From NCBI RefSeq assembly GCF_030270605.1, contig NZ_BSYJ01000003.1, forward strand, positions 248,001 to 312,000: a stretch of DNA of 64,000 nt, read 5' to 3'. The DNA is from Biformimicrobium ophioploci (lineage in GTDB: Bacteria; Pseudomonadota; Gammaproteobacteria; Pseudomonadales; Cellvibrionaceae). Both the position numbers and the translations under genes were made by a program. The notes under the pieces were generated by a model. It did not search any database. It saw only the letters and a program-made list of their open reading frames with translations, and was not told the origin of the DNA. This document shows, in pieces, positions 43,832 through 53,554 of this stretch. Within the stretch, counting starts at the first letter, position 1, and each line of letters begins with the position of its first letter.

Positions 43832-46753
43832 TCAGCGGCTCAATGCAAACGTGGTGTACCAGTAGCGGCCGCCCAGATCATAGGTACGTGCGTCAAAGTT
43901 GTCATTGAATGCCGTTGCGGCAAACGGGGGTGCCTGGTCGAGCAGGTTGTCCACGCCGATGGCCACGCGGATGCCCGCCGGGATGGCGTAGGCAATCTGC
44001 ATGTCGTGGCTGGTCCAGGACTTGATGGTGCGTACCGTGTTCTTGCCAACCTCGAAGGTTTCTTTCAGATCGTCGACAAAGTGTACGGTGTAACCGCCTT
44101 CCCAGCGGCCGCGCTGCCAGTAGAGGCCGGTATTGGCTTTCCAGCGCGGGATTGCGCCGAGGCCGCCGCGGGCCTCATCGGTAAAGGTGCCTGCCACGTC
44201 GTGGAACGGTACCCCAGGTGCGGCCTGATTGCGGTAGCGGTCGGTGTAGGACGCGTTGAGGGACAGCTTCAGCCTGCCCAGCTTCTCTGTCTGACGGTCG
44301 AAGCGCACGGACAGATCCGCACCGCGAATCTCACGCGCGCCGATGTTCATGGTGGGGGCCAGGATCCTGGTGATATCGCCGTAGCTGTCGCGCAGCACCT
44401 GGTCGCGGAACAGTCCCAGCCGCGCGTTTTCATTGAGCAGGTACTGGGGGTTGGTGTCGACCACGTCATTCTGGCGGATCTCGAATGCATCGAGGCTGGC
44501 CTGTAGGGATTTGATGTTCGCCGGTGTCCAGATTACGCCGACGGATACGTTCTCGGACGTCTCAGGCTTGAGATCCGGGTTGCCGCTGTAGAGTGTCAGG
44601 AACTGAATCCTGGTGGGGTCGGATGGCAACAGGCAGCCGCCGCTGCGCGGGCCCTGGCTCGATGCGCAGGGGTCTACCAGGAAGGCCTGGCTTTCGTAGC
44701 CCTGTTGGTGCAGGTCGGAAAGTGATGGCGCGCGGAAGCCGGTGGCGTAGCTCGCGCGCATCACCACTGAAGGCAGGGGTTCAAACCGCAGGCTCACCCG
44801 CGGGTTGGTGGTCTTGCCGAAATCGCTATAGGCGGAATGGCGCACCGCGCCGTCCAGCCAGAGCCTGTCCTTGACGAGCGGAAGCGAGCTCTCGGCAAAG
44901 GCCTCCGCCACCAGGCGATCCCCTTCCGCCGCGCCCGCATTCACAGTGCCGAGCAGCGTGAGGTTGCCGATGTTTGTGCCGGCGCCGTTGCCTGAGTGGA
45001 AGTCGATATGTTCGCTGCGCAGCTCGAAACCCGTTGCCACCAGCAGTTCCCCGGTAGGCAATTGCGCGGGTATGCCGGAGAAGGTGGCGCTGAAAGAGGA
45101 GAGGCGGCTATAGCCGTCGAATGTACCGCGCGCGCGAATGAAGTCTGCCTGCTGCGCAGTGACGCTGCCGGCAGGACCGAACAGGTTCACCGGCACACAG
45201 TCGCCGCTGCAGGCATCGGGGCCTTTCAGGGCCTGTCCCAGCCTGACCGGGTCGATCAGGTTGCTGATGTTTTCATCGGCGCTGGCGACATGATGGTTGA
45301 GTGCCATATTCCACACCCAGTCTTCACTGCCGCCGTTGATGCCGAGGGTGAAGCGCAGGTTGTTTGTCGCGTTGTCCTGGACCCGCGGGCCCAGCTCGAC
45401 GAAACGCTTGCGCACGTCTCCAACAGCCTCACCAAACGGGTTGTAGGCTTGGTCGGGCGCCACTGTGAGGTCGCCATTGTCAAAGCGGGTGAATACCGGC
45501 GTGGGAGCGTACACCACGCTGGATTTGGTGCGCGACAGCAGGCTCTCCAGGAAAACTTCGGTGCCGTCGGTCAGGTCGCCGCTCGCGTACAGGTACAGGG
45601 CATCACGCTCGGAAGGCGAGGTCGATGAGGTGTATTCGCGGTAATTGAACAGGTCTTCGGCGGTGGCTGCGCGGAAGTCGTCGGGGCTATCGCCATCCGC
45701 GCCCTCCCGCAGTATCCGGGTGCCGTCGCTGCTGAACAGGATGCGTGCATTGGGGGTGGCACTGGAACGCTGGTCGCTGCCGCCCCGGTTGCGATTGTCG
45801 GCGTTCTCCGACAGTGCGCGATCGCGGCTCCAGAGCGCCGAGCGCTTGTAGTGGGACAGGTTGAGCATGACCTGGCCGCGCTCGCCATTCGTGCCCCAGC
45901 TTATATGGTGGGAGCTGGTATCCAGCCCTGTCTGCTCGGAGGAGCCCGCGTAGCTGTTGGCTTCAAAGCCTGTGAAGTCGGTGCGCAGGATGATGTTGAC
46001 CACGCCCGCGATTGCATCGGAACCGTATACCGCGGATGCGCCGCTTTTCAGGATCTCGATACGGTCGACTGCCGCCAGAGGAATGTTGTTCAGGTCTGCA
46101 GACTTGCCGCCGTAACCATCCAGTGCGACCCGGCGACCATTCAGGAGTACGAGGGTGTTGGTGGCTGGCAGGCCGCGCAGGGTGACCGAGGCCGTGCCGT
46201 TGCCGCCATTACTGACCGCGGTGCTGGTGGAGTTACCGGCAACGGATGGCAAATATTTGAGCAGCTCCGCAACGGTGCGGGCGCCGGTGATTTCCAGTTC
46301 CGGCTGGGCCAGTACATCTACCGGGGCGTAGCCGTCAAAATGCTGGCGGCGCAAATGTGTGCCGGTCAGGTGGCGTGCGGTTACCAGAATCTCGTCTGGC
46401 TTTTCCTCGACCGGGACAGACTCTTCATCTATCCGGCGCTGCCGATCGACGATTGCATAAACGCCGGGAGAAATCTTGCGGTGGTCAAACTGGGTCCTTT
46501 GCAGGAAATCGGACAGGAGTTGATCCACATCGCCACTGCTGGTCGCGAACGTGTGCGCGGGCACAAGCAGTGAGGCTGCCGCCTTGCTCTCGAAAATTAC
46601 CGACACTTTGCAGGATTTTCCCAGCGAGATCAGCGCATTTTCGAGTGGGCCGGCTGGGACAGAGAGGTTTTCGCTGGCGCAGGTGTCTGCGTGCGCCGGG
46701 TTTCCCAGTGCCAGCAGTGCTGCAATCGGTGCTGTCGCCAGTCGCCAATTCAT
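43832..46753 (-). CDS. STN-domain TonB-dependent receptor 3 (FecA-like transducer)
   Basis: This 973-residue receptor has a signal peptide and then a secretin/TonB short N-terminal (STN) domain (about 25-115; LSVPAGPLENALISLGKSC), which would contact FecR. Then come a plug (SVTLRGLPATNTLVLLNGRR, GASAVYGSDAIAGVVNI) and the barrel. The C-terminus reads FALSR rather than ending in an aromatic residue, which is unusual for BAM substrates. The gene lies downstream of fecR- and fecI-like genes. The ligand is unknown; an iron or other nutrient is plausible. Confidence 0.92.
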   Translation of the reverse strand: MNWRLATAPIAALLALGNPAHADTCASENLSVPAGPLENALISLGKSCKVSVIFESKAAASLLVPAHTFATSSGDVDQLLSDFLQRTQFDHRKISPGVYAIVDRQRRIDEESVPVEEKPDEILVTARHLTGTHLRRQHFDGYAPVDVLAQPELEITGARTVAELLKYLPSVAGNSTSTAVSNGGNGTASVTLRGLPATNTLVLLNGRRVALDGYGGKSADLNNIPLAAVDRIEILKSGASAVYGSDAIAGVVNIILRTDFTGFEANSYAGSSEQTGLDTSSHHISWGTNGERGQVMLNLSHYKRSALWSRDRALSENADNRNRGGSDQRSSATPNARILFSSDGTRILREGADGDSPDDFRAATAEDLFNYREYTSSTSPSERDALYLYASGDLTDGTEVFLESLLSRTKSSVVYAPTPVFTRFDNGDLTVAPDQAYNPFGEAVGDVRKRFVELGPRVQDNATNNLRFTLGINGGSEDWVWNMALNHHVASADENISNLIDPVRLGQALKGPDACSGDCVPVNLFGPAGSVTAQQADFIRARGTFDGYSRLSSFSATFSGIPAQLPTGELLVATGFELRSEHIDFHSGNGAGTNIGNLTLLGTVNAGAAEGDRLVAEAFAESSLPLVKDRLWLDGAVRHSAYSDFGKTTNPRVSLRFEPLPSVVMRASYATGFRAPSLSDLHQQGYESQAFLVDPCASSQGPRSGGCLLPSDPTRIQFLTLYSGNPDLKPETSENVSVGVIWTPANIKSLQASLDAFEIRQNDVVDTNPQYLLNENARLGLFRDQVLRDSYGDITRILAPTMNIGAREIRGADLSVRFDRQTEKLGRLKLSLNASYTDRYRNQAAPGVPFHDVAGTFTDEARGGLGAIPRWKANTGLYWQRGRWEGGYTVHFVDDLKETFEVGKNTVRTIKSWTSHDMQIAYAIPAGIRVAIGVDNLLDQAPPFAATAFNDNFDARTYDLGGRYWYTTFALSR

Positions 46754-46917
46754 TCGCCAGTACGCCCGGTCAGGCTCAGCCTGGCCAGGCCGGGCAGGTA
46801 GAGCAGAGGTTTATTGGTTATCTGGGCGGGCAGCGGCGAGCTGCAATATAACCGCCCGCACAAGTAAGAGGCTGCCAGCTGGCGGCTCAATTATTGTGCA
46901 CAAGGCGGGTTTATAAC

Positions 46918-48000
46918 TTACTTAGTAGGGACAGACAAGTGAGTCAGGTTGGGGTCGCTGTCGTCAGTTTGCAGGTTGAGGGCCGTGGCAATGGCGGCCA
47001 GGGTGCCCTCCGGATTGGACAGCTTGAAGGTGCCGGATACGGCAAGTTGCTGTGCATCCGGGCTTGCGGAGGCCGGTTTGCTCAGATAGCGGTTCAATTC
47101 GGAAAGAACTTCCGCCAGCGGCGTGGAATCGAAAACAAGGATTCCGCGGGTCCAGTCCAGCACCTGCTCTTCGCTGGTCGCCTTGACGGCACTGATGCCG
47201 GCCTTGCCCACGCTCACTTTCTGGTTTTTGGTCAGTTTGACCGAATCTGCCATCAGGGTGTCATCGGCGCCGGTTTCTGAAACGGCAACCGTGCCCTGGG
47301 TTACGGCGACCCGGGTGGCTTCCCGGCCAAACTCGACATTGAATTCAGTGCCCAGTACCCGGACCTCGGCATTGCCGGCTTCGACGGTAAACGGCCGGCC
47401 GGTGAGGTGGGTGACGGAGAAGAAGGCTTCGCCGCGGGTGAGGCGGGTTTCACGCGCACCGCGGCTGTAGCTGACTTCGAGCTCGGTATTGGTGTTCAGG
47501 TGTACCGAACTGCCATCCACCAGGGTAACTACGCGGGTTTCGCCAACGGCGGTGGCGTAACGCTGCATGTCCTGTTTTTCTGCGGGCAGGTTCAACCAGG
47601 CGACGACCGCCAGACAGGCGGCCGCCAGGCCACCACCCATCCAGGCCATGGGTGACCAGCTGCGAGCGGGCTTGCGCGGGGTGGCTGTGCCGGATGCGGC
47701 CCGGGTAGTAGGTACGCTTTCCGGGAAGAGTTCGTCCAGTGGCAGGGCAGAGAGGGCACCCAGGTCGGCCCACATCTCCACGGCAGCGTCAAACGCCGCC
47801 CGGTTTTCGTCGCAGGCCTGGATCCAGGTGGAGAAGGCAGCGCGATCCGAGGCGCTCAGCTGATCGGAGCGCAGGCACGCGACCCAGGCATAGGCCTGGT
47901 CAAGCTTCTCCTCGCTGATGGCTTCGGTGCGGTCCACTGTCTTTCCCGTTTTCTCTCTCGCCGATATGGTTGCCGATACTTTGCCGGCCGGCGTTTTCAT
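46918..48000 (-). CDS. FecR-family anti-sigma / signal-transducing protein
   Basis: This 360-residue inner-membrane protein has an N-terminal DUF4880-like anti-sigma region (AYAWVACLRSDQLSASDRAAF). One membrane helix follows (about 125-145, GGLAAACLAVVAWLNL), then a periplasmic FecR domain (GETRVVTLVDGSSVHLNTNT, VRVLGTEFNV) and a C-terminal STN-like DUF4974 part. It would relay occupancy of receptor 3 to the sigma factor. It lies 237 bases after the sigma gene and 164 bases before the receptor gene, all on the minus strand. Confidence 0.9.
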   Translation of the reverse strand: MKTPAGKVSATISAREKTGKTVDRTEAISEEKLDQAYAWVACLRSDQLSASDRAAFSTWIQACDENRAAFDAAVEMWADLGALSALPLDELFPESVPTTRAASGTATPRKPARSWSPMAWMGGGLAAACLAVVAWLNLPAEKQDMQRYATAVGETRVVTLVDGSSVHLNTNTELEVSYSRGARETRLTRGEAFFSVTHLTGRPFTVEAGNAEVRVLGTEFNVEFGREATRVAVTQGTVAVSETGADDTLMADSVKLTKNQKVSVGKAGISAVKATSEEQVLDWTRGILVFDSTPLAEVLSELNRYLSKPASASPDAQQLAVSGTFKLSNPEGTLAAIATALNLQTDDSDPNLTHLSVPTK

Positions 48001-48237
48001 CGCTTTGTTAACCTGACGCGCTTCCCGTTACCAGCTGCGAGCGAATCGGAAATATTTATCCGTCAAGTTACGTTATTCATTTTAGTGGCGCAGCATGATC
48101 TCGATCAGCTGTGCCCTTTGTAAGCTAGACGGGATAAACCCGCTTGTCCTCAAGAAAAATTTTGAAAGAATCAAAAATTGGTGAATTTGCGCGATTTTTG
48201 CGAAAAGCTCGCCCGAAATATGACCAAAACTGCCAGG

Positions 48238-48759
48238 TCAGTTCGCTTCGGCGTGCTTTTTACATGCGCGCAGCGCCTGCAGGATGTATTTCTCCACGCT
48301 GCTGACGGAAATGTTCATCTCGTGCGCAATCTCTGAATAGGACAGGCCACGGGTGCGGTGCAACAGGAATGCCTGGCGGCATTTGAGCGGCAGCTTGTCC
48401 ATGGTGTCATAAATGGTCTGCAGCTTTTGCCGCGCGGCGAGCACCCGCTCCGGGGACAGGCTCTCTTCGGGGCCGCCAAAGTCCTCGCCCTCGGCCGGGC
48501 GCTGCTGGTTCAGGTATTCCTGGTGAAGTTTGCCCCTGCGCAGCTGGTCCACGGCCAGGTTGTTGGCAATCTGATAGAGGTAGGCGCGGGGGTTATCCAG
48601 TTCCGTGGTGCTGTTCATCTTCTGCAGGCGGACGAAAGCCTGCTGGGCGATATCCTCGGCATCCTCGGTATTTCGGGTGATTCTCGCAATGAAGCGCACC
48701 AGGGGCTGACCGTGCTGGGTAAAGAGCTTCTCCAGTAGCGAGTGCCGCGATCTATTCAT
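48238..48759 (-). CDS. ECF sigma factor, FecI-like
   Basis: This 173-residue sigma factor has region 2 (LVRFIARITRNTEDAEDIAQ, AYLYQIANNLAVDQLRR) and region 4 (LPLKCRQAFLLHRTRGLSY with the HTH SVSSVEKYILQA). It belongs to the FecI-like group that transcribes receptor genes when FecR signals. The downstream FecR and STN receptor form its likely circuit. The start is ATG 48759. Divergent dnaX lies 250 bases away. Confidence 0.92.
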   Translation of the reverse strand: MNRSRHSLLEKLFTQHGQPLVRFIARITRNTEDAEDIAQQAFVRLQKMNSTTELDNPRAYLYQIANNLAVDQLRRGKLHQEYLNQQRPAEGEDFGGPEESLSPERVLAARQKLQTIYDTMDKLPLKCRQAFLLHRTRGLSYSEIAHEMNISVSSVEKYILQALRACKKHAEAN

Positions 48760-48940
48760 TCTTTATTTGTGGTGTCCCGCTTGTGGCGTTCTTTATCGGG
48801 GTGCCCCGGATCACGGGCTAAATTGAGAACAGTGTCCCAATCCCGGTGGCAGTTATATCACACCCCGCAACATACCCCAACGCCCCGATGGCGCCCCGGC
48901 GCAAGGGCTTTTGCCCCCTGTCGCGCCGGCCGGATGTCGC

Positions 48941-48946
48941 TATAAT
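48941..48946 (+). promoter_or_regulatory. Probable -10 box of the dnaX promoter
   Basis: TATAAT 63 bases before dnaX. No good -35 at standard distance. Confidence 0.4.
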
Positions 48947-49009
48947 GGGCGACTTTGCACAGAAATCGACGCGCCTTGCGAGCAGGCTCGCACGCATGCT
49001 GGAGAATAA

Positions 49010-51046
49010 ATGAGCTATCAGGTATTGGCCCGTAAGTGGCGCCCCCGGGTATTCCGGGAGATGGTGGGGCAGGAGCATGTACTGCAGGCCCTGATCAATG
49101 CGCTGGATCACGGCCGCCTGCACCACGCCTACCTGTTTACTGGCACCCGGGGTGTGGGCAAGACCACCATCGCGCGGATCCTGGCCAAGTGCCTGAACTG
49201 TGAGACCGGCATCAGCTCCGAGCCCTGCGGTACCTGTGGCACCTGTACAGAGATCGCCGAAGGGCGTTTCGTCGACCTGATCGAGGTGGATGCGGCCTCG
49301 CGCACCAAGGTGGAGGATACCCGTGAGCTGCTGGAAAACGTGCAGTACGCACCCACTCGCGGGCGCTACAAGGTCTACCTGATCGACGAAGTGCACATGC
49401 TTTCCAACAGCTCCTTCAATGCGTTGTTGAAAACGCTGGAAGAGCCGCCCCCGCACGTCAAGTTCCTGCTGGCCACGACAGATCCGCAGAAGCTGCCGGT
49501 CACGGTGCTGTCCCGCTGCCTGCAGTTCAACCTGAAAAACATGAGCCCGGAGCGAATTGTCGAGCATCTCAAGTATGTACTTGAGAAAGAGCTGGTGCCG
49601 TTCGACGAGCCGGCGCTGTGGCAACTCGGCCGCGCTGCCGATGGCAGTATGCGTGATGCCATGAGCCTTACGGACCAGGCGATCGCGTTTGGCGGTGGCA
49701 AGGTGCTGGAGCCAGAAGTGCGGGCAATGCTCGGTACCATCGACGCCGGCCTGGTCTGGAAAATTCTTGAAGCTCTGCAAAGTGAGCAGCCGGCGGCCCT
49801 GTTTGATGCAGTGGCCCAGCTAGCGGAGCAGGCGCCGGATTACCGTGCGACCCTGGGCGAGCTGGCAAGCTGTCTGCACCGGATTGCCATGGCCCAGGCC
49901 GTGCCGGACGCGGTGGACAATGCCCTCGGCGATCGCGACCAGGTGCTCGAATTCGCACGGCAGATGCCGGCGGAGAATATCCAGTTGTACTACCAGATGG
50001 CGATTCTTGCGCGCAAGGATCTGCCCCTCGCGCCGGATCCGCGTGGTGGCTTTGAAATGGCATTGCTGCGCATGCTCGCATTCCGTCCGCAGGGCGTGGA
50101 CGATATTCCGGTGCAGACGCTCGAGGCGGCGCAGCAGCAGGCCGTTCAGCCTGTCCCGCATCAGGAGGCACCGGATCAGCAGGCGCCCCAACAAGAGGTA
50201 CCCGCCCCGGCAAAAAAGCCTGAAGCGGAAGTAGAAACTGCGGCGGTTACAGCGGTCGCGACGGAAGCGCCTCAGGCTCCTGCACCGCAGGTACAACCTG
50301 CACCGCAAATGCCAGAGCAGGCGGTGCCCGCGCCGGAAGAGTGCCCGCCCTGGGCTATGCCGGAGGAGCAGCCGTCAGAAGCTAGTGCAGAGCTGCAATC
50401 GCCCGCACCGGTGGAGCCGCAGGTGTCAGCCCAGCAGCAAGCCCCGGCCACAGCGCCGGTTGAAAGCGCAGCCGACAAGGCGGCCAAGGTTGCCGCGCTG
50501 CGCGCGCAGCTGGCGCAGGTCGAATCCGCGCCGCGTCCTGCCAGTGAAACACCACTGCGCAAGCCGGAGGCGGCCGCGCCCGTGACGGCGGAAACCGGCG
50601 GTGCGCCCGAACCTGACGCGGTCAACGTGGAGGGGCAGGGGCCTGAGGCGCTGTTCAAGGCCCTGTCGCCGGGGAGCTGGCCGGCAATTTACCCACAGCT
50701 GAAAGTCAGCGGCATCCTGCACAGCATCAGTTCGCATATGGAGCTGGTGGGGCGGCAGGAAAACCTGCTGGCGTTCACCCTGGATGAAGAATTCAGCAGC
50801 CTCTATGACGAGGCGCACCAGCGCCGCCTGGCGGACCTGTTCAGTGACTTTTTCGGTCAGCCGGTACAGGTGCAGATTCAGGTTGGTCGTGTGTCCGGCG
50901 GCACCCCGGCGCGGCTTGCGACCGCAACCCGCGAAGCGAAACTGGTCGCAGCCAGGGACTCCCTCGCGCAGAACCCTGTAGTCAGGGGGCTGTGCAGCAC
51001 CCTCGGTGCGGAACTGCTGGACGAATCGGTAGAATATCTCGAATAG
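49010..51046 (+). CDS. dnaX: DNA polymerase III subunits tau and gamma, DnaX
   Basis: This 678-residue clamp-loader ATPase has Walker A GTRGVGKTT (45-53), zinc cysteines C64, C73, C76 and C79 (E. coli positions identical), and Walker B in LIDEVHMLS. A Pro/Ala/Gln-rich linker (about 370-520) precedes the tau C-terminal domain that binds the polymerase. The slippery sequence at 50212 should yield the short gamma form by frameshifting. The start has GGAG upstream. It is followed by ybaB and recR, the standard dnaX-ybaB-recR order. Confidence 0.97.
   Translation: MSYQVLARKWRPRVFREMVGQEHVLQALINALDHGRLHHAYLFTGTRGVGKTTIARILAKCLNCETGISSEPCGTCGTCTEIAEGRFVDLIEVDAASRTKVEDTRELLENVQYAPTRGRYKVYLIDEVHMLSNSSFNALLKTLEEPPPHVKFLLATTDPQKLPVTVLSRCLQFNLKNMSPERIVEHLKYVLEKELVPFDEPALWQLGRAADGSMRDAMSLTDQAIAFGGGKVLEPEVRAMLGTIDAGLVWKILEALQSEQPAALFDAVAQLAEQAPDYRATLGELASCLHRIAMAQAVPDAVDNALGDRDQVLEFARQMPAENIQLYYQMAILARKDLPLAPDPRGGFEMALLRMLAFRPQGVDDIPVQTLEAAQQQAVQPVPHQEAPDQQAPQQEVPAPAKKPEAEVETAAVTAVATEAPQAPAPQVQPAPQMPEQAVPAPEECPPWAMPEEQPSEASAELQSPAPVEPQVSAQQQAPATAPVESAADKAAKVAALRAQLAQVESAPRPASETPLRKPEAAAPVTAETGGAPEPDAVNVEGQGPEALFKALSPGSWPAIYPQLKVSGILHSISSHMELVGRQENLLAFTLDEEFSSLYDEAHQRRLADLFSDFFGQPVQVQIQVGRVSGGTPARLATATREAKLVAARDSLAQNPVVRGLCSTLGAELLDESVEYLE
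50212..50223 (+). promoter_or_regulatory. Programmed -1 ribosomal frameshift site making the gamma subunit
   Basis: A-AAA-AAG lies in the zero frame as A AAA AAG (codons Ala401-Lys402-Lys403), the same heptamer and phase as E. coli dnaX. After a -1 slip the next codons are GCC then TGA, giving a 404-residue gamma (E. coli 431). A Shine-Dalgarno-like AGAGGT is 12 bases upstream. Downstream arms CCTGAAGCG (50219-50227) and CGCCTCAGG (50268-50276) can pair with one mismatch; that part is weaker evidence. Confidence 0.85.
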
Positions 51047-51093
51047 CTTATAGCCGGTGAATCCGGCTTTTGAAAAAGGTAGAGGAAGAAGTG

Positions 51094-51441
51094 ATGAAAG
51101 GTTTGGGCGACCTGATGAAACAGGCGCAGCAGATGCAGACCGAAATGCAGACCCGCATGGAAGAGATGCAGCAGAAATTGACGGATGCGCGCATTGAGGG
51201 CGCGGCCGGTGCGGGCATGGTCAAGGTTGTCATGAATGGCCGTCACGATGTGGTTTCGGTCGAGATTGACCCGGACCTCCTCAAGGAAGACAAGGAAATG
51301 CTGGAAGACCTGCTTGCCGCGGCGGTGAATGATGCCGTGCGCAAAGTCGAGGAAGAGGTCCAGAAGCAGCAGAAGGAACAACTGGGTGGGCTGGCAGGCG
51401 GCATGCAGATGCCGGAGGGCTTCAAATTCCCGTTTGGCTAA
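51094..51441 (+). CDS. ybaB: YbaB/EbfC family nucleoid-associated protein
   Basis: This 115-residue dimeric DNA-binding protein has the family pattern: an N-terminal Met/Gln-rich helix ([17 protein letters not shown]), the [14 protein letters not shown] strand and the C-terminal helix. It sits between dnaX and recR as in most gammaproteobacteria. ATG 51094 has GAGGAAG upstream; TTG 51070 would only add a short extension. Confidence 0.93.
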   Translation: MKGLGDLMKQAQQMQTEMQTRMEEMQQKLTDARIEGAAGAGMVKVVMNGRHDVVSVEIDPDLLKEDKEMLEDLLAAAVNDAVRKVEEEVQKQQKEQLGGLAGGMQMPEGFKFPFG

Positions 51442-51546
51442 GCGGCTTTATCTTGCGTGGGGGCTACCCGGGGACCGAATTTCAGAGGGCCCCGGAGACA
51501 GGTGCCCGAAAATAAAATGATCTAAACATGGATCGAAAACATACCT

Positions 51547-52140
51547 ATGTTCAGTCCCCTGATTGAAAACCTGATCCAGGCGCTGCGTTGCCTGCCGGGC
51601 GTCGGCCCGAAATCTGCGCAGCGGATGGCGATGCACCTGCTGGAGAGGGATCGCGAGGCCGCTGCACAGCTGGCAGAGCGCCTGACCCTTGCGATAGAGA
51701 AGGTTGGCCACTGCAGCAAGTGCCGCACCATGACCGAGGCGGAAACCTGCGCGCTCTGCGACAACCCCAATCGTGATGCTTCCGTGCTCTGCGTGGTGGA
51801 AACGCCCGCAGATGTGCTTGCCATTGAACAGGCCGGTAATTTTCACGGCCGCTACTTCGTGTTGCTGGGACACCTGTCGCCGATTGACGGTGTTGGCCCC
51901 GGCGACCTGGGCATCGACCTGTTAATGAGCCGTCTCGACAGCGAGCCGGTGGAGGAGTTGATCATCGCCACCAACCCCACCGTCGAGGGCGAAGCCACGG
52001 CGCAGTTCATTGCTGAGCGTGCGCGCGGCAAGGGCGTCAAGGTCAGTCGTATTGCGCACGGCGTACCGATTGGCGGTGAGCTCGAATACATTGATGGCGG
52101 AACCCTTGCCCACGCCTTTAGCAGTCGCCAGGTCATTTGA
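51547..52140 (+). CDS. recR: Recombination mediator RecR
   Basis: This 197-residue protein acts with RecF/RecO to load RecA at gaps. It has an HhH motif ([17 protein letters not shown]), the zinc cysteines [16 protein letters not shown] and a Toprim domain with [12 protein letters not shown]. Length matches E. coli (201). No clear Shine-Dalgarno precedes the ATG. It overlaps the rnd start (TGATG). Confidence 0.97.
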   Translation: MFSPLIENLIQALRCLPGVGPKSAQRMAMHLLERDREAAAQLAERLTLAIEKVGHCSKCRTMTEAETCALCDNPNRDASVLCVVETPADVLAIEQAGNFHGRYFVLLGHLSPIDGVGPGDLGIDLLMSRLDSEPVEELIIATNPTVEGEATAQFIAERARGKGVKVSRIAHGVPIGGELEYIDGGTLAHAFSSRQVI

Positions 52141-53264
52141 TGTCGGAAAATGTAATTGATACCACGCCCCGCTGGGTAGACTCCGGGGAAGAGCTGGCTC
52201 GGTTGTGCGAATCCTGGTCCAGTCAGGCCGCCATTGCGGTCGATACAGAATTCATGCGCAGCCGCACTTTTTTTCCGATTCCCGCTCTGGTGCAGGTCAG
52301 CGACGGGCGCCATTGCTACCTGATCGATAACCTCGCCATCGAGGATCTCTCGCCGCTGAAGGCTTTGTTGACCAATCCCGAGGTCATCAAGATTTTCCAT
52401 GCCTGTTCTGAAGACCTGGAAACTTTTGTGTGCCTGCTGGGCAGCTGCCCGACACCGATTGTGGATACGCAGATCATGGCGGCGATGTGCGGCCACGGCA
52501 GTAGCCTTGGTTACGCCAACCTGGTGAAGGCCACGTTGAATATCGAGCTGCCGAAAAGCGAGACGCGCTCGGACTGGTTGCAGCGCCCCCTGAGCGATGC
52601 GCAGAAAAAATATGCGGCGCTGGATGTTGCCTATCTGCCGGTAATTTACGGGCTGTTGAAGGCGCGCCTGCGCGAACTGGAGCGCGAAGACTGGCTGGCG
52701 CAGGATTGTACGGCCCTGGTGGCGGCTTTTGACCATGAAGAGCCACCGCAAAACTACTATGTAAAAGTGAAGGGCGCATGGCAGCTTTCCCGCGAGCAGC
52801 TTTCCGTGCTGCGCGAGATCTGTGCATGGCGCGAGATTGAGGCGCGTAAACGGGACCTGCCCAGGAACAGGCTGGTGCGGGAAAACGTGTGCCTGGATAT
52901 CGCGCGCAAGTTGCCACAGTCCAGGGGTGCGCTGGCAGCACTCGGTGTGGAGGGGCGTTCGCTGCGTATCGACGGTGAAACTATCCTTGATCTGGTCGAG
53001 AAAGGCCGCAACAGCGAAAGCCTGCCGCCGCTGTTGTCCAAGCCCCTGAACCGTTATCAGGGTGAAACCCTGAAACTGCTACGGGAGGAAGTGCGGCGTA
53101 TCGCGGAGGCGCTGGACATGCCACCGGAGCTCCTGATTCGCAAGAAAGAACTTGAAGAGCTGGTGCTTTCCCGGAAGCAGGTGCTGGATGGCAGGCTGCG
53201 CGGCTGGCGCGGTCATGTACTGGGTGAAGAGTTGCTGGAAATTCTCGAGGAGCGGAAGCGGTGA
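52140..53264 (+). CDS. rnd: Ribonuclease D
   Basis: This 374-residue 3'-5' exoribonuclease of the DEDDy family trims tRNA precursors. The acidic residues are in AVDTEFMR (D and E), FHACSEDLE, and KYAALDVAYL with the Tyr-x3-Asp of DEDDy enzymes. Two HRDC domains follow. ATG 52140 overlaps the recR stop; TTG 52137 is an alternative. The next gene overlaps its stop by four bases. Confidence 0.95.
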   Translation: MSENVIDTTPRWVDSGEELARLCESWSSQAAIAVDTEFMRSRTFFPIPALVQVSDGRHCYLIDNLAIEDLSPLKALLTNPEVIKIFHACSEDLETFVCLLGSCPTPIVDTQIMAAMCGHGSSLGYANLVKATLNIELPKSETRSDWLQRPLSDAQKKYAALDVAYLPVIYGLLKARLRELEREDWLAQDCTALVAAFDHEEPPQNYYVKVKGAWQLSREQLSVLREICAWREIEARKRDLPRNRLVRENVCLDIARKLPQSRGALAALGVEGRSLRIDGETILDLVEKGRNSESLPPLLSKPLNRYQGETLKLLREEVRRIAEALDMPPELLIRKKELEELVLSRKQVLDGRLRGWRGHVLGEELLEILEERKR

Positions 53265-53548
53265 AATTGATTTGTGATATCTACAAAAGCGCTCGCGAGG
53301 AAGAAATGTATCTTTACGTGGATAAGCGTGAAGGTACCAGGCGCATACCGGGAAAACTCCGGGAAATTTTTGGCGAGCCGGTGCACGTGGTCACCATGCT
53401 ACTGGAACCCGGCAAGAAACTGGCACGCGCAGACGCGGCCAAAGTCATGGCGGAGATCCGCCGGCAGGGCTTTTACCTGCAGATGCCTCCGGCCAAGGAT
53501 GACGAAATGCGCGAGATCAGCCTCAAGAATACCAAGTTAACCCGGTAA
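53261..53548 (+). CDS. ycgL: YcgL domain-containing protein
   Basis: This 95-residue protein has the YcgL family pattern (ICDIYKSAREEEMYLYVDK, then VVTMLLEPGKKLARA). Its function is poorly known. The start is GTG, overlapping rnd by four bases, and ycgN follows after six bases, the usual rnd-ycgL-ycgN cluster of gammaproteobacteria. Confidence 0.93.
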   Translation: MKLICDIYKSAREEEMYLYVDKREGTRRIPGKLREIFGEPVHVVTMLLEPGKKLARADAAKVMAEIRRQGFYLQMPPAKDDEMREISLKNTKLTR

Positions 53549-53554
53549 CCCTGT

